A DNA stretch of 64,000 nucleotides from Zingiber officinale (GCF_018446385.1 NC_055986.1:102581344-102645343), one strand, 5' to 3'. Shown: positions 32,453-45,139, numbered from the stretch's first letter. The notes: generated by a model not told the origin, from the sequence alone. A program made the numbers and translations.

Positions 32453-33117
32453 TCATGCATGAGATAAATTCTCTCCAACTCAATTTAAAATCTAAATTGA
32501 ATGCGAGAGCGGAGGCGGTCGATCGGCGACGAGTTGATAAGGGGCAGATTTGGCGCGCTGAGTTTGACATTTTGTTGACGCTTATGATCCCTTTGACTGG
32601 ATAAATTTAGGAGGAACTCGTTTTTTTCTCCTGATCAATAATTATAAAGAACAAAATATAATTTCGCGCTGAAATGTAGGGATAAAATTAAAATAAATAT
32701 GGAGAGTCAATTACATTTTCTCCATTGAAAGTTGATTACAATGATCTTTGTTCCGGCCAAATATGATCAAGTAACCCATCAACGAATTTATTAGTAGGTG
32801 AGTGTTTAAAAAATGGTCGATGAAGGAGATAAAAAGACCTTAGATGTACTTAAAAAAGAGAATTAGATTGATTGAGGGACGGATCCTAGGGTCACTCTGA
32901 CATTCAAGTTATGATTTGTTTGGATGGTAAATTGAAGAATAAAGATAGAAATGAAAGGTAAAACCTGGTTGAATATATGGAGGAGAATCCCTCATTGCTT
33001 TTGTGAGTATCTATATAGTTGTCAAGCGAGCATTTTCACATAGACCAAAATATAATCATAGTAGCAATAGGTAAGAGGACCAGATATGATCGTCATCTCG
33101 TACCCGCTCCTTCAATA
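32453..33117 (-). promoter_or_regulatory. Upstream region of the sulfate transporter
   Basis: 665 bp between the start codon and the copia LTR. An AT-rich TTTATAATT about 190 bp upstream is a possible TATA box. No uORF or known sulfur-response element was securely recognised. Confidence 0.35.
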
Positions 33118-33316
33118 TGTATGATCGAAAAGAATTTAGATATCTCTATATTTGCATGATATTGTCCACTTTGGGCCTAAGCCCTCATGACTTTGCTGTT
33201 GGGCTCTTCCCAAAAGGTCTCATGCCAATGGAGATATTTTTTCTCTTTCTAAACCCATGATCTTTCTCATGTGTTTTACAATGTGGGACTATGTTTGCAA
33301 CCTTGCAAACCCAACA
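33118..33316 (-). repeat. Outer 3' LTR of element B
   Basis: 199 bp; minus strand TGTTGGGTTTGC...GATCATACA. Preceded (33317-33327) by the polypurine tract GAGAGGGGGAT. It is on the same strand as, and 666 bp upstream of, the sulfate transporter start codon. Confidence 0.9.
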
Positions 33317-33565
33317 ATCCCCCTCTCAAACAAAGGACCACATGCTTCTCAAGTCTGATCCTTCGACCCACCAGGTCTTCCTGCCCTTTGGTCCACTCCA
33401 CCTACTAGGATTCCCTTATCTGGTGTCTGATCCTCTTAATTCGAACATAAGAGCCCCCACTTTCTTTGTTCGAGATAATATTGTACCCACATGGCTTAAT
33501 CAGACCATGGCTGTTGTGCACAGTTGATGGTTAAACCTTCTGGCAATCCGGACTCTGATACCACT
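33317..33565 (-). other. Short TRIM-like internal region with its own PBS
   Basis: Between LTR type 2 and the outer LTR: PBS TGGTATCAGAGTCC (33551-33563, minus), about 230 bp without coding potential, then the polypurine tract GAGAGGGGGAT. LTR-PBS-short spacer-PPT-LTR is the layout of terminal-repeat retrotransposons in miniature (TRIM). Confidence 0.6.
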
Positions 33566-33885
33566 TGTAAGTTCTCGTAAAACCTAAGCTGCATGAATTC
33601 TAAACAACCGAAATAAGAATTCAAATAGGAAAAACAAGAATATATAAGCATGGATCTTAGTTTCGTCGAGAACATGATATAAGAAACTAATAATACATAA
33701 ACATAATGACTAAACAGCATATAGATGATAATAGATGTGAGACTAAAGGTTCTACACATATGAAATTCACATCCAATTACCTGAAACACACTAAACATAA
33801 GTTAGATCACTTTAAAGGGTTCGAATCGTATTCACGTGTGCAACTTACAAATAAGCCCACCTAATAGGGATAATTATATCCAACA
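33566..33885 (-). repeat. Second, unrelated LTR inside element B
   Basis: 320 bp; minus strand TGTTGGATATAATT...GAGAACTTACA. A polypurine tract (ATGTGGGAGAT) precedes it at 33886 and a PBS follows it at 33563. So it serves as 3' LTR to the gag-pol side and as 5' LTR to the short TRIM-like side. Its sequence does not match the outer LTRs. Confidence 0.7.
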
Positions 33886-34442
33886 ATCTCCCACATGAGC
33901 TATATATGAGTTGTACGTGAAATACAAGTAAAACTTTAGTTGATATCAAACTTTATTGGTATATAATACCCCTGTAAATAATCTGGTCCATTAACTTTAT
34001 TGGTATAGGACAAAAGAGGTCATAGCTATTGTATATAATCGTAACAATCCCCAACAGTAATCACAATACCAATATCATTAATGACATAGATCAAGATGTG
34101 GATGTGTAGAGCAGAAATTACATGAAATGTGATCAATACATGTCAATTTCCAACTGGTCCTAAGATAACCTCAAAAGAGGTCAGATCATATTTGCAAAAT
34201 ACTTTATGCTAAACTGCAATAGCAAATCATGATCCAAACTGTATGATTCCAAAAGGAATCTATATCATATTTACAAATATCAAATGCTAAACAGCAGTAG
34301 TAAATATGATATCATAGTCAGAGTATCAAACAAACATATAAATTTCCATTAATGTTTTGAACTTTAAATACGTACAATAATCAAAACAAAATGTTGTCTT
34401 TATTATTAAATGTAGAGCAATAAAAATAAATACAGACTCCCA

Positions 34443-36742
34443 CTAGATGAGTTCTTCTTCCATAAGAATGACTCCCATATCCACAACATGCGCATGAAAC
34501 ACCTTAGGCACCAAGCCTTTGGTGAGTGGATCGACCAACATGGAATCTGTTCTGATGTGCTCTATCATAATCTGACAACTCTGAACTCTTTCTTTAACCG
34601 CTAGAAACTTGATGTTGATATGTTTATACTTCGACGAACTGCGATTGTTCTTGGCATAAAGTTCTACGGCTTTATTATCACAGTAGATCCTCAGTGGTCT
34701 GCCAATGGCATCAACGATCTGTAATGCTGTGATGAAGTTCCACAGCCAAATACCGTGATTAGACGCTTCATAGCATGTTATCAACTCTGCCTCTATAGTA
34801 GAAGTGGCTATTAGTGATTGCTTGGCGCTCTTTCAAGATATAGCCCCTCCAGCAAGCATAAAAATATAGCCTGAAGTAGATCTTCTGCTATCCAAGCATC
34901 CAGCAAAATCAAAGTCTGAACTGATCTCTGATACGTGAGCATATGTCCTTTAGTTCTTTGCAAATATTGCATCACTCTCTTTGCCTCTTTCCAGTGTGAT
35001 GGTCCTGGGTTACTAACATATCTGCCTAACATACTCACTATAAATGCTATATCTGGTCGAGTACAAACTTGTGCATACATGAGACTTCCCACTACTGACC
35101 CATATAGGAATTGCTCCATCTCCTTTATTTCAAGTTCAAGCCGTGGACACTGCTGCAAGATGAACTTGTCACCTCTTGACACAGGTGTATCACTAGGTTT
35201 ACAGTTCTGCATACCATACCTTATAAGCACCTTTTCAACATAGGCATGTTGTGAAAGTCCAAGAATGCCTCTTGAACGATCACGATAGATCTGTATGCAT
35301 AAAACAAAGGATGCTTCACCAAGATATTTTATTTCAAAATTACCAGATAGAAATAACTTGGTTTGTTGCAGCATACCCTTATTAGTGTTCGCAAGCAATA
35401 TATCGTCCATATACAAAACAAGTATAACAAACTTGCTCCCACTGAACTTGACATATATGCACTGATCAACGGGGTTCTCTTTAAATCCAAATGAGGTAAC
35501 CACTTGATCAAATTTCCGATACCACTGACGGGATGCCTATTTTAAACCACAAATGGACTTCTTTAATCTACATACTAGGTGCTTTGGGTCGTTAGACTCA
35601 AAGTTCTCTGGTTGCACCATATATATCGACTCCTCTATGTCTCCATTGAGGAATGCAGTTTTTACGTCCATTTGATGTAGCTTAAAATCATAATGAGCTA
35701 CTAATGCCATGATTACCCTGAGGGAGTCTTTCGTCGACACAGGTGAGAAAGTCTCCTTGTAATCAATGTTTTCTTTTTGAGTGAATCCCTTGGCAACAAG
35801 ACGAGCCTTATACTTTTCGACATTACCCCTTGATTCCCGCTTGGTTTTATATATCCATTTACAGCCAACGGGCTTCTTTCCTTCAGGCAATTCGACAAGT
35901 TCCCAAACGTCGTTGTCCGCCATAGACTTTAACTCTTCTTGCATGGTGTTAATCCATCTTTCAGGGTTAGAACATTGTTTGACTTCTTGGAAAGATGTAA
36001 GATCACTCTCCAACCCTATGTCAAAATCATGCTCTTGGATATAAACATAATCACGAGAATTCGTGGTTCTCCGTTCCCTTGTGGATCGCCTTAAAGGCAC
36101 TTGTGTTTGAGGTGGTTGAGGTACTTGCTCATCAATATAAGGCAATACTTCAATTTGAGTGGCAGGTTTCTCCAATTGCATTGGAGATGTCATGGGAATA
36201 TCTTGGTTCACTACGTTCACTGGATGTGTGATACCCATAATATGTGGTATGATAACCATACCGCTACTGATCGCACTAGTAGTAACTATAGAAGGATCGC
36301 CAATGCTTTCCTCAAAAAATACTTCCCTGATTTTATTACTCCCACTGTCCTCAATAAACTTGGCATTTCCCGTTTCGAAGAAGGATCTATTAGAGGGATC
36401 ATAAAATTTATATCCTCTTGACTTCTCAGAGTATCCTATAAAATTACAGCTAACCGTTCTTGAGTCCAGTTTCCTTTCATTAGACTTGTATGGCCTAGCT
36501 TCAGCTGGACAACCCTAGGCGTGTAAGTGCCTAATGCTAGGCTTCTTACCCATCCACATCTCGAATGGGGTTTTAGTTACTGCCTTACTAGGTACTCTAT
36601 TAAGTAGGTAAACTGCAGTCTTTAGTGCTTCACCCCACAAGGACTCTGGTAGAGAAGTGAAAGTCATCATACTTCTTACCATGTCTTTCAGAGTTCGATT
36701 ACGACGCTTAGCTACACCATTCTGACTGGGTGTACCAGGCAT
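34443..36742 (-). pseudogene. Element B pol 3' part: integrase end, RT, RNase H (broken)
   Basis: From 36742 downward: integrase C-terminal part ([20 protein letters not shown]), linker, reverse transcriptase (WIYKTKRESRGNVEKYKARL; HQMDVKTAFLNGDIEESIYM; YMDDIL near 35410), and RNase H (CDNKAVELYAKNN, KHINIKFLAVKERV) ending at 34443. Nonsense codons interrupt it, for example TAG after SICGLK near 35536, in place of a residue before ASRQWY. The N-terminal half of integrase lies at 45140-45992, beyond element A2. Confidence 0.87.
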
Positions 36743-36750
36743 GGTATACT

Positions 36751-37876
36751 TGTAGGACCGTTAGATTCGATAGAGGGGGGGTGAATATCGATTTGAAAAA
36801 ACAAGAGTATAAACGCAGCGAAAAAGTAAAATAGACACAATGGTTTTACTTCGTTCGGAGCCTGTGACGACTCCTACTCGAAGGCCCGTGGTCCTTGACC
36901 ACTTTCGTTGGGTAATCACTAGCAATTCGAAATGATGATTACAAAAGAACCGTACAGGGAATGCTAATGAAAACTAAAAACAAATACCGACAAAAAAGGG
37001 AAAAGAACGGAGCGTAGTGTCGGAGCTTTGTTGGCGTCGCACTGAATGTCGAGCAGCAAGACCAGCAGCAGAAAAGTTCTCAGCTTGATTGATTGATCTG
37101 AAGCTCCTGTCTGGGGCTTCTTTTATATGCTGTTCCGGGCGCCTGGATTCCTTCCGGGCGCCTGGAATGTGACGTAACTGCTCAAATCAAGATGCTCCAC
37201 GTGGCGACGACTTGGCTGGATAGAATTCGCCTTCCGGGCGCCCGGATCCCTTCCGGGTGCCCGGACCTCTGGGCGCCCGGATCCCCTCTGGGCGCCCGGA
37301 CCACCTTGTTCCAGAAAACTTCCTTTTCCTGCAAAACAAAGTTAGTCCGAGGCAAATATATATCCTGTAAAACAGATTGTTAGCATAGTTAAAGTTCAAC
37401 AGATGGATAAAAAGAATATGACTTAGATTCCGTCTTTCCGAGACCGGAATCTAGTCACGATCTCGACTTAGACATCCGAAATGGATCTAAGCCGGATCGA
37501 CGCCTAATGTCCCCTTCCCGGGAACGCGTCCTCACAGTCACTCCCCTCCAGTGACTTACCTCACTTACCTGCCAGACGTCCGGTCAGCCCGTCGACCCGT
37601 CTGGACTTCTTACCAAGCGTCCGGTCAGCCCGTCGACCCGCTTGGACTTCTCGCCAGCTATCCGGTCAGCCCATCGACCTAGCTGGACTTCTCGCCAAGC
37701 GTCCGGTCAGCCCGTCGACCCGCTTGGACTTCTCGCCAGCTATCCGGTCAGCCCGTCGACCTAGCTGGACTTCTCCTGCACACTCGATCAAAGTGTCAGA
37801 CAACAACAAAACTAACTTAACCTATTTGTTATTCATCAAAACCTGGGTTAAATCGTTAGTGCTAACCGCACCAACA
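36751..37876 (-). repeat. 3' LTR of element A2
   Basis: 1,126 bp, TGTTGGTGCGG...GGTCCTACA on the minus strand, with hairpin array 37572-37769 and GGGCGCCCGG palindromes 37135-37300. Polypurine tract AAAAAGGAGGAGAT follows at 37877 on the plus coordinate. Confidence 0.92.
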
Positions 37877-39009
37877 ATCTCCTCCTTTTTGATGGAATGA
37901 CAACCTGGTTAAGTTAGTGAAAACATATGCAAGAAACAACATGCATTTATGTGGTTTTTAAGTTAGTTTGTATTTTCAATTCTGGTTTAGCTAACTTAAC
38001 CACCTAACCCTCCCCCTTTGGCATTCATCAAAAATAAGCAAGGGTACACAATCATAGTGAAGAGTTTGTAAAAGTACAATTTTTAACACCAAGAAAAATA
38101 GTCAAGTTGACTTGGGGGAGACTTTTCAAGCGTGTAAAAAAAATTTTCAAAACAGGTTTTTCAAATTTACTTTTCATGTTTAAGTAACATTTTCAAATTT
38201 TGCTAAAATAAATTTTTAAGGCTAATTTGATAAAAGCTAAGTTTGGAAAGTTAATTTTTCAAGCATATGTTACAAAACTGAATAAGTTTAAATTTGTAAT
38301 ATTCAACTTTTAAAATCAGGTTTTAAGATTAGGTTGGATTAAACTTAGTTAAATTTAACTTTTTGAAAAAAAACTGGTGTTTTAAAAATAAGTTAGTTTT
38401 AACATAGATGTTAAAAAAAACATTTTGCAAACACACATTAATTTCTCCCCTTGAACTTGACACTTATCTTTAACCAGCTGTCTAGCCAATTAGGTACTAA
38501 CTAACTATCAGAAGATAGTAGCTTTCACTTGGTTAGTCAGATTAAGTTAATTATAACCAGTCAGTGTTTGACTTGACTGATGAACTTTAATCTAATTAAT
38601 ATCTGAATTGTATTTAACGTCCAGACTTATGCTGATGCACTGAAATAAGCATCTTAAGTCCAGACTGTTGGCCTATGCACCTCACCCCTTTCTATGTTTG
38701 TCAAACACAAGCAAGGTAAACCTAAGGTGTTGGTGAGATGCTCAAAAACTAGTCTTATGGGTACATGCTTTCTAAGGATTCAAAACTAGTCTAAGGCCAA
38801 AACTGTTTTTGAAAATCTAAAAATGGAAAGTTTTGAAAACAAACAAATTTGACTTATAATTTGAAAGAGTGATTTTTGAAAACAATTTTGAAATTTAAAA
38901 TTCCTAGTCTATTAAGATAGAACATAATTGATGTAAGTCTGAAATATCACTAGATAGATTCAAAATATTTTACAGGTAGTGTAGCTACAGAAGTGAGTCA
39001 TAACTAGAT

Positions 39010-40274
39010 CTATTGAGATGATGAAGGGGGTGGTCCAGATCCCAAGGATCGGAGAAGCGCCATCAACTCAGTGTGTCGGGTATTCCCGGCAGCTCGTAAC
39101 TCGGCTATCTCTCGTCGAATGTCCCGATGAAAATCAGAGTTCTCCTGCTGGAGACTCGCTATAGCTCTCTCTAGTCCGGTCATACGGTCGGCTAGAGTGC
39201 GGGAAGCGTGTCGTGGTGCTCGAGCTCGGGGCGGTGGTGGAGCCGGTGCGGCTTCCTCTGGAAATAGTGCGAGCATGAACTCGTCCATCTGTGCATCTGG
39301 ATCGGGCTGATGCTGTGCCCCCCTCCGCCAAGACATAGTCCCGTCATCTCTATCTATTTGGATACCGGCTAGGGAGAAGTTCCGAGCTGCTATAACATCG
39401 AACTCGGTCATATGGGCAATGTCTCCTCTAGTGACATCAATGTGCAACGAGGACATATAGGCTGTCAGAATGTGACCAAATGGCATATGGACTCGTCTAT
39501 CAGTCACGTATCCAGCTGAGTAGATAATGGTGGAGAAGATATGCAGGCTGATGTCAATGTCTAACCTATGAATCAGGGCATAGAGTAAGAACGAATGGAA
39601 TGGGCGCATCACAGCGATGTCCCGAGTAGTCAGTGGTAAAATGCAAAGGACTACAACCCTATAAAGAGCGTAGTCCTGGACTCGAAGTTCTACTGACCTA
39701 AACTGTGTCACAGTGGGATCTCTCTCTCCCCCGAAAAAATACGAATAAATCGTATCGAGAGTAATATGTGAGTAGGGATCTCCGAAAGGTAGATCCCTCG
39801 GAGGATAACACAAAAAGGAACAGGTAGATGGACGCAACCCTAAAAACTCTCGGATAGTCGTAGGGGAAAATGTGATATCAGTGCCTGCTGCCCTAGTGGT
39901 ATAGGTGAGATCGTCTACTTTCACTAGGTTATTGCAAAATTCGGCACACAGACTTATGTTTATTGGACTGGTACATTCGACAAGGTTCCTTAAGTTATAG
40001 TGGCCTATAACCTCTAAAGCGGAAGGACATGACCTTAGAAAGAACGATCTATCTATGCAGGTAGTCCTAATGGCCTTATAAATGGTTGACTCAAACTTAA
40101 TCCTAAGTTCGTCTGTGGGAAACCTAGGGTCTGTACTAGCATTGGAGGGTCCAACACCAGTATTTGTTCGTTTCCTACTGTATATAAATAAAAGAATATT
40201 CTAAGAAAAAAAATTGAGAAGACAAATTCTAATAAAATTTTTAGAGAGGGGAAGAATTTTTACCGAGGAGCCAT
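39010..40274 (-). CDS. ORF2 of element A2 (intact)
   Basis: Exon 1 40274-40264 and exon 2 40177-39010 have exactly the same lengths as in A (11 and 1,168 bp) and again give 392 residues without a stop. The protein differs from the A copy at scattered residues (for example PSTCSFLC for PSTCFFLC, FFGGERD for FFWGERD). It has the same plant-transposon-protein-like core, proline-rich linker and C-terminal coiled coil. The upstream block (40405-40515) keeps GGGCGCCCGG palindromes, but a deletion between GGGCGC and GGGGCAG has removed the TATAAATA seen in A. Gag of this element is broken in several places while ORF2 is not. Confidence 0.8.
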
Positions 40275-40549
40275 TGAAAAATATAGATTTGACGACCTCG
40301 GTTGAATCGCAACAGCGTCTTCACCGCAAGAAAATTTTGATTTAGAGTACTTTCGCACTGAGGTTCGGAGTGAACCTTGGCAAAAGTGAGAATTAGTGGT
40401 GCAAAGATTGGGGGCGCCTGCTGCCCCGCGCCCGGATCCTTTCCGGGCGCCCGGGGTTGCTAGGGCGGGGCGCCCGGATCCCCTTCCGGGCGCCCCGGAG
40501 GGGAATACCAAGGGCGCCCGCCCCTGGTTTTTGACTTTTTTTTTTTTTT

Positions 40550-41612
40550 AATTTGAAATTAATTTTTAAGTTTAAAATTAAAATTTGAAAATTTTTTAAG
40601 TTTAAAATTAAATTTTGAAATTAATTTTTTTTTTAAGTTTAAAATTAAAATTTGAGTTTAAAATTAAAATTTGAAATTAATTTTTAAGTTTAAAATTAAA
40701 ATTTGAAATTAATTTTTAAGTTTAAAATTAAAATTTTGAAATTAATTTTTAAGTTTTAAAATTAAAATTTTGAAATTAATTTTTAAGTTTTTAAAATTTT
40801 GAAATCGATTTTTAAAATTTTGAAATTAATTTTTAAGTTTAAAATTAAAATTTTGAAATTAATTTTTTAAGTTTAAAATTAAAATTTTGAAAATTTTTAA
40901 GTTTAAAATTAAAATTTGAAATTAATTTTTAAGTTTAAAGTTAAAATTTTGAAATTAATTTTTTTAAAATTAAAATTTGAAATTAATTTTTTAAGTTTAA
41001 AGTTAAAATTTTGAAATTAATTTTTAAGTTTAAAATTAAAATTTTGAGATTAATTTTTTAAAATTAAAATTTGAAATTGATTTTTTAAGTTTAAAGTTAA
41101 AATTTTAAAATTAATTTTTAAGTTTAAAATTAAAATTTGAAATTAATTTTTTAAGTTTAAAATTAAAATTTGAGTTTAAAATTAAAATTTGAGTTTAAAA
41201 TTAAAATTTGAAATTAATTTTTAAGTTTAAAATTAAAATTTGAAATTAATTTTTAAGTTTGAAATTAATTTTTAAGTTTAAAATTAAAATTAATTTTTAA
41301 GTTTTTAAAATTTTGAAATTAATTTTTAAAATTTTGAAGTTAATTTTTAAGTTTAAAATTAAAATTTTTGAAATTAATTTTTTTAAGTTTAAAATTAAAA
41401 TTTTGAAATTAATTTTTAAGTTTAAAATTAAAATTTGAAATTAATTTTTTTTTAAGTTTAAAATTAAAATTTTGAAATTAATTTTTAAGTTTAAGATTAA
41501 AATTTTGAAATTAATTTTTAAGTTTAAAATTAAAATTTTGAAATTAATTTTTAAGTTCAAAATTAAAATTTGAAATTAATTTTTTAAGTTTAAAATTAAA
41601 ATTTTTGAAGCC
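40550..41612. repeat. AT-rich satellite of element A2
   Basis: Same unit as 20045-21095 in the opposite orientation (GAAATTAATTTTTAAGTTT, AAAATTAAAATTTT), with many indels and truncated units, so it is more irregular than in A. Confidence 0.92.
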
Positions 41613-41619
41613 TTATTCA

Positions 41620-42138
41620 TCTCACCCTATCTATATTTTCAATCAGGGAATCCTATGATTTCGTGAGATGAAATTGGATTTTTAATTATGGAGTTTTGGT
41701 TTAACGTGTGTTAGATTCAGATTTAGTTTTGGTTTCCACAAATAGGCATTTTTCGGATAAACTTCTAAGCTTGGTGAGTCACATGGACATCATTAGAAGT
41801 AACCAACCTTTCGAGGTTTTCCGAATAGTCCTATCCACGGAACTTAGTACTAAATCTTGGTCTAACTGGTTAGGATTCATTTAAGGGTAGCTTCGGTCAG
41901 TTCCACTTGGCCAAATGCACCAGATCGAAGCCATATCTTTCTAGACATGCGATGCCCAAGCTTCCCTAACGTACTATCATCCAAAAATTTCACCAGTACC
42001 ATGATTCAGGTTAAACTTGGTCTCTTTTTAACTAATCCTAATTACCCTGCCGAGTTGATAAATTTTGGGTTACCCTGTCGGGTAAGTTAGTTTTGGAGGT
42101 GCCAGCTATTCTGGAGCCTCCCCCTGAATTATTGGCCT
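41620..42138 (-). other. Conserved non-coding block of element A2
   Basis: Counterpart of 19493-20040, with matching landmarks (ATATCTTTCTAGACATGCGA, GTTAAACTTGGTCTCTTTTT) and near-equal length. No open frame. Confidence 0.6.
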
Positions 42139-43788
42139 TTAATAAATTTTGATTTTAGGCTTGTGTCGATTCTTTTTATAGTTATGGTTAACTTGGTGGT
42201 AATTTTGTTGATCTTTAAATTGTTTAGATTTTGAATTTGATTTAGGTTTGTATTTTGGATTTTGGTTTGGTTTATTCGATTTTATATAATGTATTTTTTC
42301 TTTAGGTATATAATATTGATTAAGTCCTACTTGCGTGGTCAGACACGCTTTCGGAACCCAAGCTAGATTGGTTGATTTGTATTGGGTTATTAATGATTTG
42401 AAGGTTTTATATGAATTTGACTTATATCCTAGTCCGGTTTTATTATAACATGCTTTTTGATTATTTAGGATTAAGTCTAAATTTTTTGATCTTGTTGTAA
42501 ATTTTTCTAGCATTTCTTTTAACTTGTTAATCTCATTTTTTAATGATAAATTCCTTTCCTCAAGTGTTAGATCTTGAGTTGGATTCGAATTCTTTAATTG
42601 TTCCTTGAGGTTTTGATTTTCCTCAAGAAGTGATTTGTTTTCATTTTCTAATTTAGTTAATTTACTATTTAAACAGGAAATAATTCTGAAAATTTTTTTG
42701 TTTAAATTAAAGTATACCTCATTCGGGCCTTCGGAAACGAGTACGGACTCGTGGCTTGTTTCGGGTTCAGACCCATCTTCATCTTCCGACTGCTCGTTTC
42801 TTTGCTTGGGCCATCGCGAGGTGACTCGATGTTTCGCTTCTTCCTCCGATTCGTCCGAGGAGTCGCCCCACGTTGCTTTGAGTGCCTTCTTTTGGTTGGC
42901 TTTGGTTTGTCGAACTTCGGTTTTGGACATTCGTTCTTGTAATGTCCCTTTTTGTTGCTGTAGCAAGTCACGTTCTTTTGTTCTAAGGGAGAGCTGATCT
43001 TTTGAAGATCCTTTTCTGAAGCTCCTCTTTCTCCCGGTGAACATTTTTCTTACCAAGTTCACCGGTGTTCTTCGTCTTCGGAATCTTGATCGAGTCTTCT
43101 TCAAGTTCAGCTTGTTTTCTTTTCTTTGGAGGAACCTGCAAATAGAGCTATACCTTTCTCGGCTCCAGCATTAGTTTGTTCGTGTAATTCTAATTCACAA
43201 AATAGCTCGTCTAATTTTAAGTTAGAAAGATTCTTAGAAATTTTGTAGGAATCCACTATTGATGCCCACAAACTATTACGTGGAAAGGCGTTTAATGCGT
43301 ACCTTATTAAGTCTCTGTTCTCCATTTGGTGGCCTATCGCATGAAGCCCGTTGAGGATGTCCTTGATCCTCGCGTGTAGTTGATTCGCTGTTTCTCCTTC
43401 CTGCATTTTTATATTAAAATTTTATTTAGAAGCAGGTCTCTCGTTTTGTTACCTTAGCGTCGCTCGTTCCTTCGTTCGATCAGCTTGTCCCATAGCTCTT
43501 TAGCGTTTTTGTGTGGACCGACTCTGTTCAGTTCTTCTCTTGTCAATCCGCACTGTAGAGTGTTGATCGCTTTATTTTCTGTTGATGCTTTTTTCTTGAG
43601 ATCTGCTGTCCAGTCTTCAGGATCCACTAGATTCCCGGCGTTGTCCACTGGAATTTTGTAAGGTCTCGTAATGCTCATCCACTGGTAGAAGTCTGTTTTG
43701 AGGTAGACCTCCATGCGCTTCTTCAAGGGAAGTCGTCCCCGTTGAAGAGTGGAGGTCGCACTGTGCTGAATCCTTCTTGTTGAGACAT
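42139..43788 (-). pseudogene. gag: Element A2 gag (several frameshifts)
   Basis: Starts MSQQEGFSTVRPP at 43788. A 5-bp loss (ACTGG) after DDFP shifts the frame near 43727. Further shifts occur near 43450 and 43105 and around the zinc knuckle near 42970 (CYSNKKGHYKNEC, first Cys pair altered in spacing). The C-terminal coiled coil (LENENKSLLEENQNLKEQ) and Lys/Asn-rich tail end at 42139. Not translatable as one protein. Confidence 0.85.
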
Positions 43789-44000
43789 TCTGTGCACAGG
43801 TAAATAACCAAAAAAAAATCCAAAGACTTGGTCTTGGATTAGTAGTGCGGGAAGAGAAAAAAAAATCTAGATTCGTGTTGCACTAATTTAAATTGATTAG
43901 AGAAATATTAAGTTAACGAAACACCAGTTTTAAAATTAATTATTGAAAAAAAATTCACCCCCTGTCTGATTGGTGGTTGCACCAAATCAGAGCGGTACCT

Positions 44001-44012
44001 GCTCTGATACCA
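44001..44012 (-). other. Primer binding site of element A2
   Basis: TGGTATCAGAGC on the minus strand, two bases from the LTR end at 44015. Confidence 0.9.
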
Positions 44013-44014
44013 CT

Positions 44015-45134
44015 TGTAGGACCGTTAGATTCGATAGAGGGGGGAGGTGAATATCGATTCGAAAAAATAAGAGTATAAACGCAGCGGAAAAGTAAAATAG
44101 ACACAATGGTTTTACTTCGTTCGGAGCCTGTGACGACTCCTACTCGAAGGCCCGTGGTCCTTGACCACTTTCGTTGGGCAATCACTAGCAATTCAAAATG
44201 ATGATTACAAAAGAACCGTACAGGGAATGCTAATGAAAACTAAAAACAAATACCGACAAAAAAGGGAAAAGAATGGAGCGTAGTGTCGGAGCTTTGTTAG
44301 CGTCGCACTGAATGTCGAGCAGCAAGACCAGCAGCAGAAAAGTTCTCAGCTTGATTGATTGATCTGAAGCTCCTGTCTGGGGCTTCTTTTATATGCTGTT
44401 CCGGGCGCCTGGATTCCTTCCGAGCGCCTGGAATGTAACGTAACTGCTCAAATCGAGATGCTCCACGTGGCGACGACTTGGCTGGATAGAATTCGCCTTC
44501 CGGGCGCCCGGATCCCTTCCAGGCGCCCAGACCTCTGGGCGCCCGGATCCCCTCCGGGCGCCCGGACCACCTTGTTCCAGAAAACTTCCTTTTCCTGCAA
44601 AACAAAGTTAGTCCGAGGTAAATATATATCCTGTAAAATAGATTATTAGCATAGTTAAAGTTCAACAGATGGATAAAAAGAATATGACTTAGATTCCGTC
44701 TTTCCGAGACCGGAATCTAGTCACGATCTTGACTTAGACATCCGAAATGGATCTAAGCCGGATCGACGCCTAATGTCCCCTTCCCGGGAACGCGTCCTCA
44801 CAGTCACTCCCCTCCAGTGACTTACCTCGCCAGCTATCCGGTCAGCCCGTCGACCCGTCTGGACTTCTTGCCAAGCGTCCGGTCAGCCCGTCGACCCGCT
44901 TGGACTTCTCGCCAGCTATCCGGTCAGCCCGTCGACCTAGTTGGACTTCTCGCCAAGCGTCCGGTCAGCCCGTCGACCCGCTTGGACTTCTCGCCAGCTA
45001 TCCGGTCAGCCCGTCGACCTAGCTGGACTTCTCCTGCACACTCGATCAAAGTGTCAGACAACAACAAAACTAACTTAACCTATTTGTCATTCATCAAAAC
45101 CTGGGTTAAATCGTTAGTGCTAACCGCACCAACA
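44015..45134 (-). repeat. 5' LTR of element A2
   Basis: 1,120 bp, almost identical to 36751-37876. Hairpin array 44830-45027. It lacks the first hairpin unit next to the CTTACCTGCC edge that the 3' LTR keeps. Confidence 0.92.
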
Positions 45135-45139
45135 ATACT

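Larger units (their letters stand above)
36751..45134 (-). mobile_element. Element A2: second gag-only element with ORF2
   Basis: 8,384 bp, minus, with LTRs at 36751-37876 (3') and 44015-45134 (5'). The target duplication ATACT is perfect (36746-36750, 45135-45139). It interrupts the copia integrase between CGIVPQY and MPGTPSQNG. Layout is identical to A: PBS 44001-44012, gag, conserved block, AT satellite, GC palindromes, ORF2, repeated polypurine tracts. It has no pol. Confidence 0.92.

Noticed and set aside
33291-33527. Plus-strand 78-aa frame next to the element B LTR
   Set aside because: It spans LTR, polypurine tract and TRIM-like interior; no homology or codon pattern.
37187-37399. 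Small frames with GLTLFCRK.. in several LTRs
   Set aside because: They lie in LTR U3/R sequence (17025, 24378, 37187, 44297) and their ends shift between copies; not conserved as protein.
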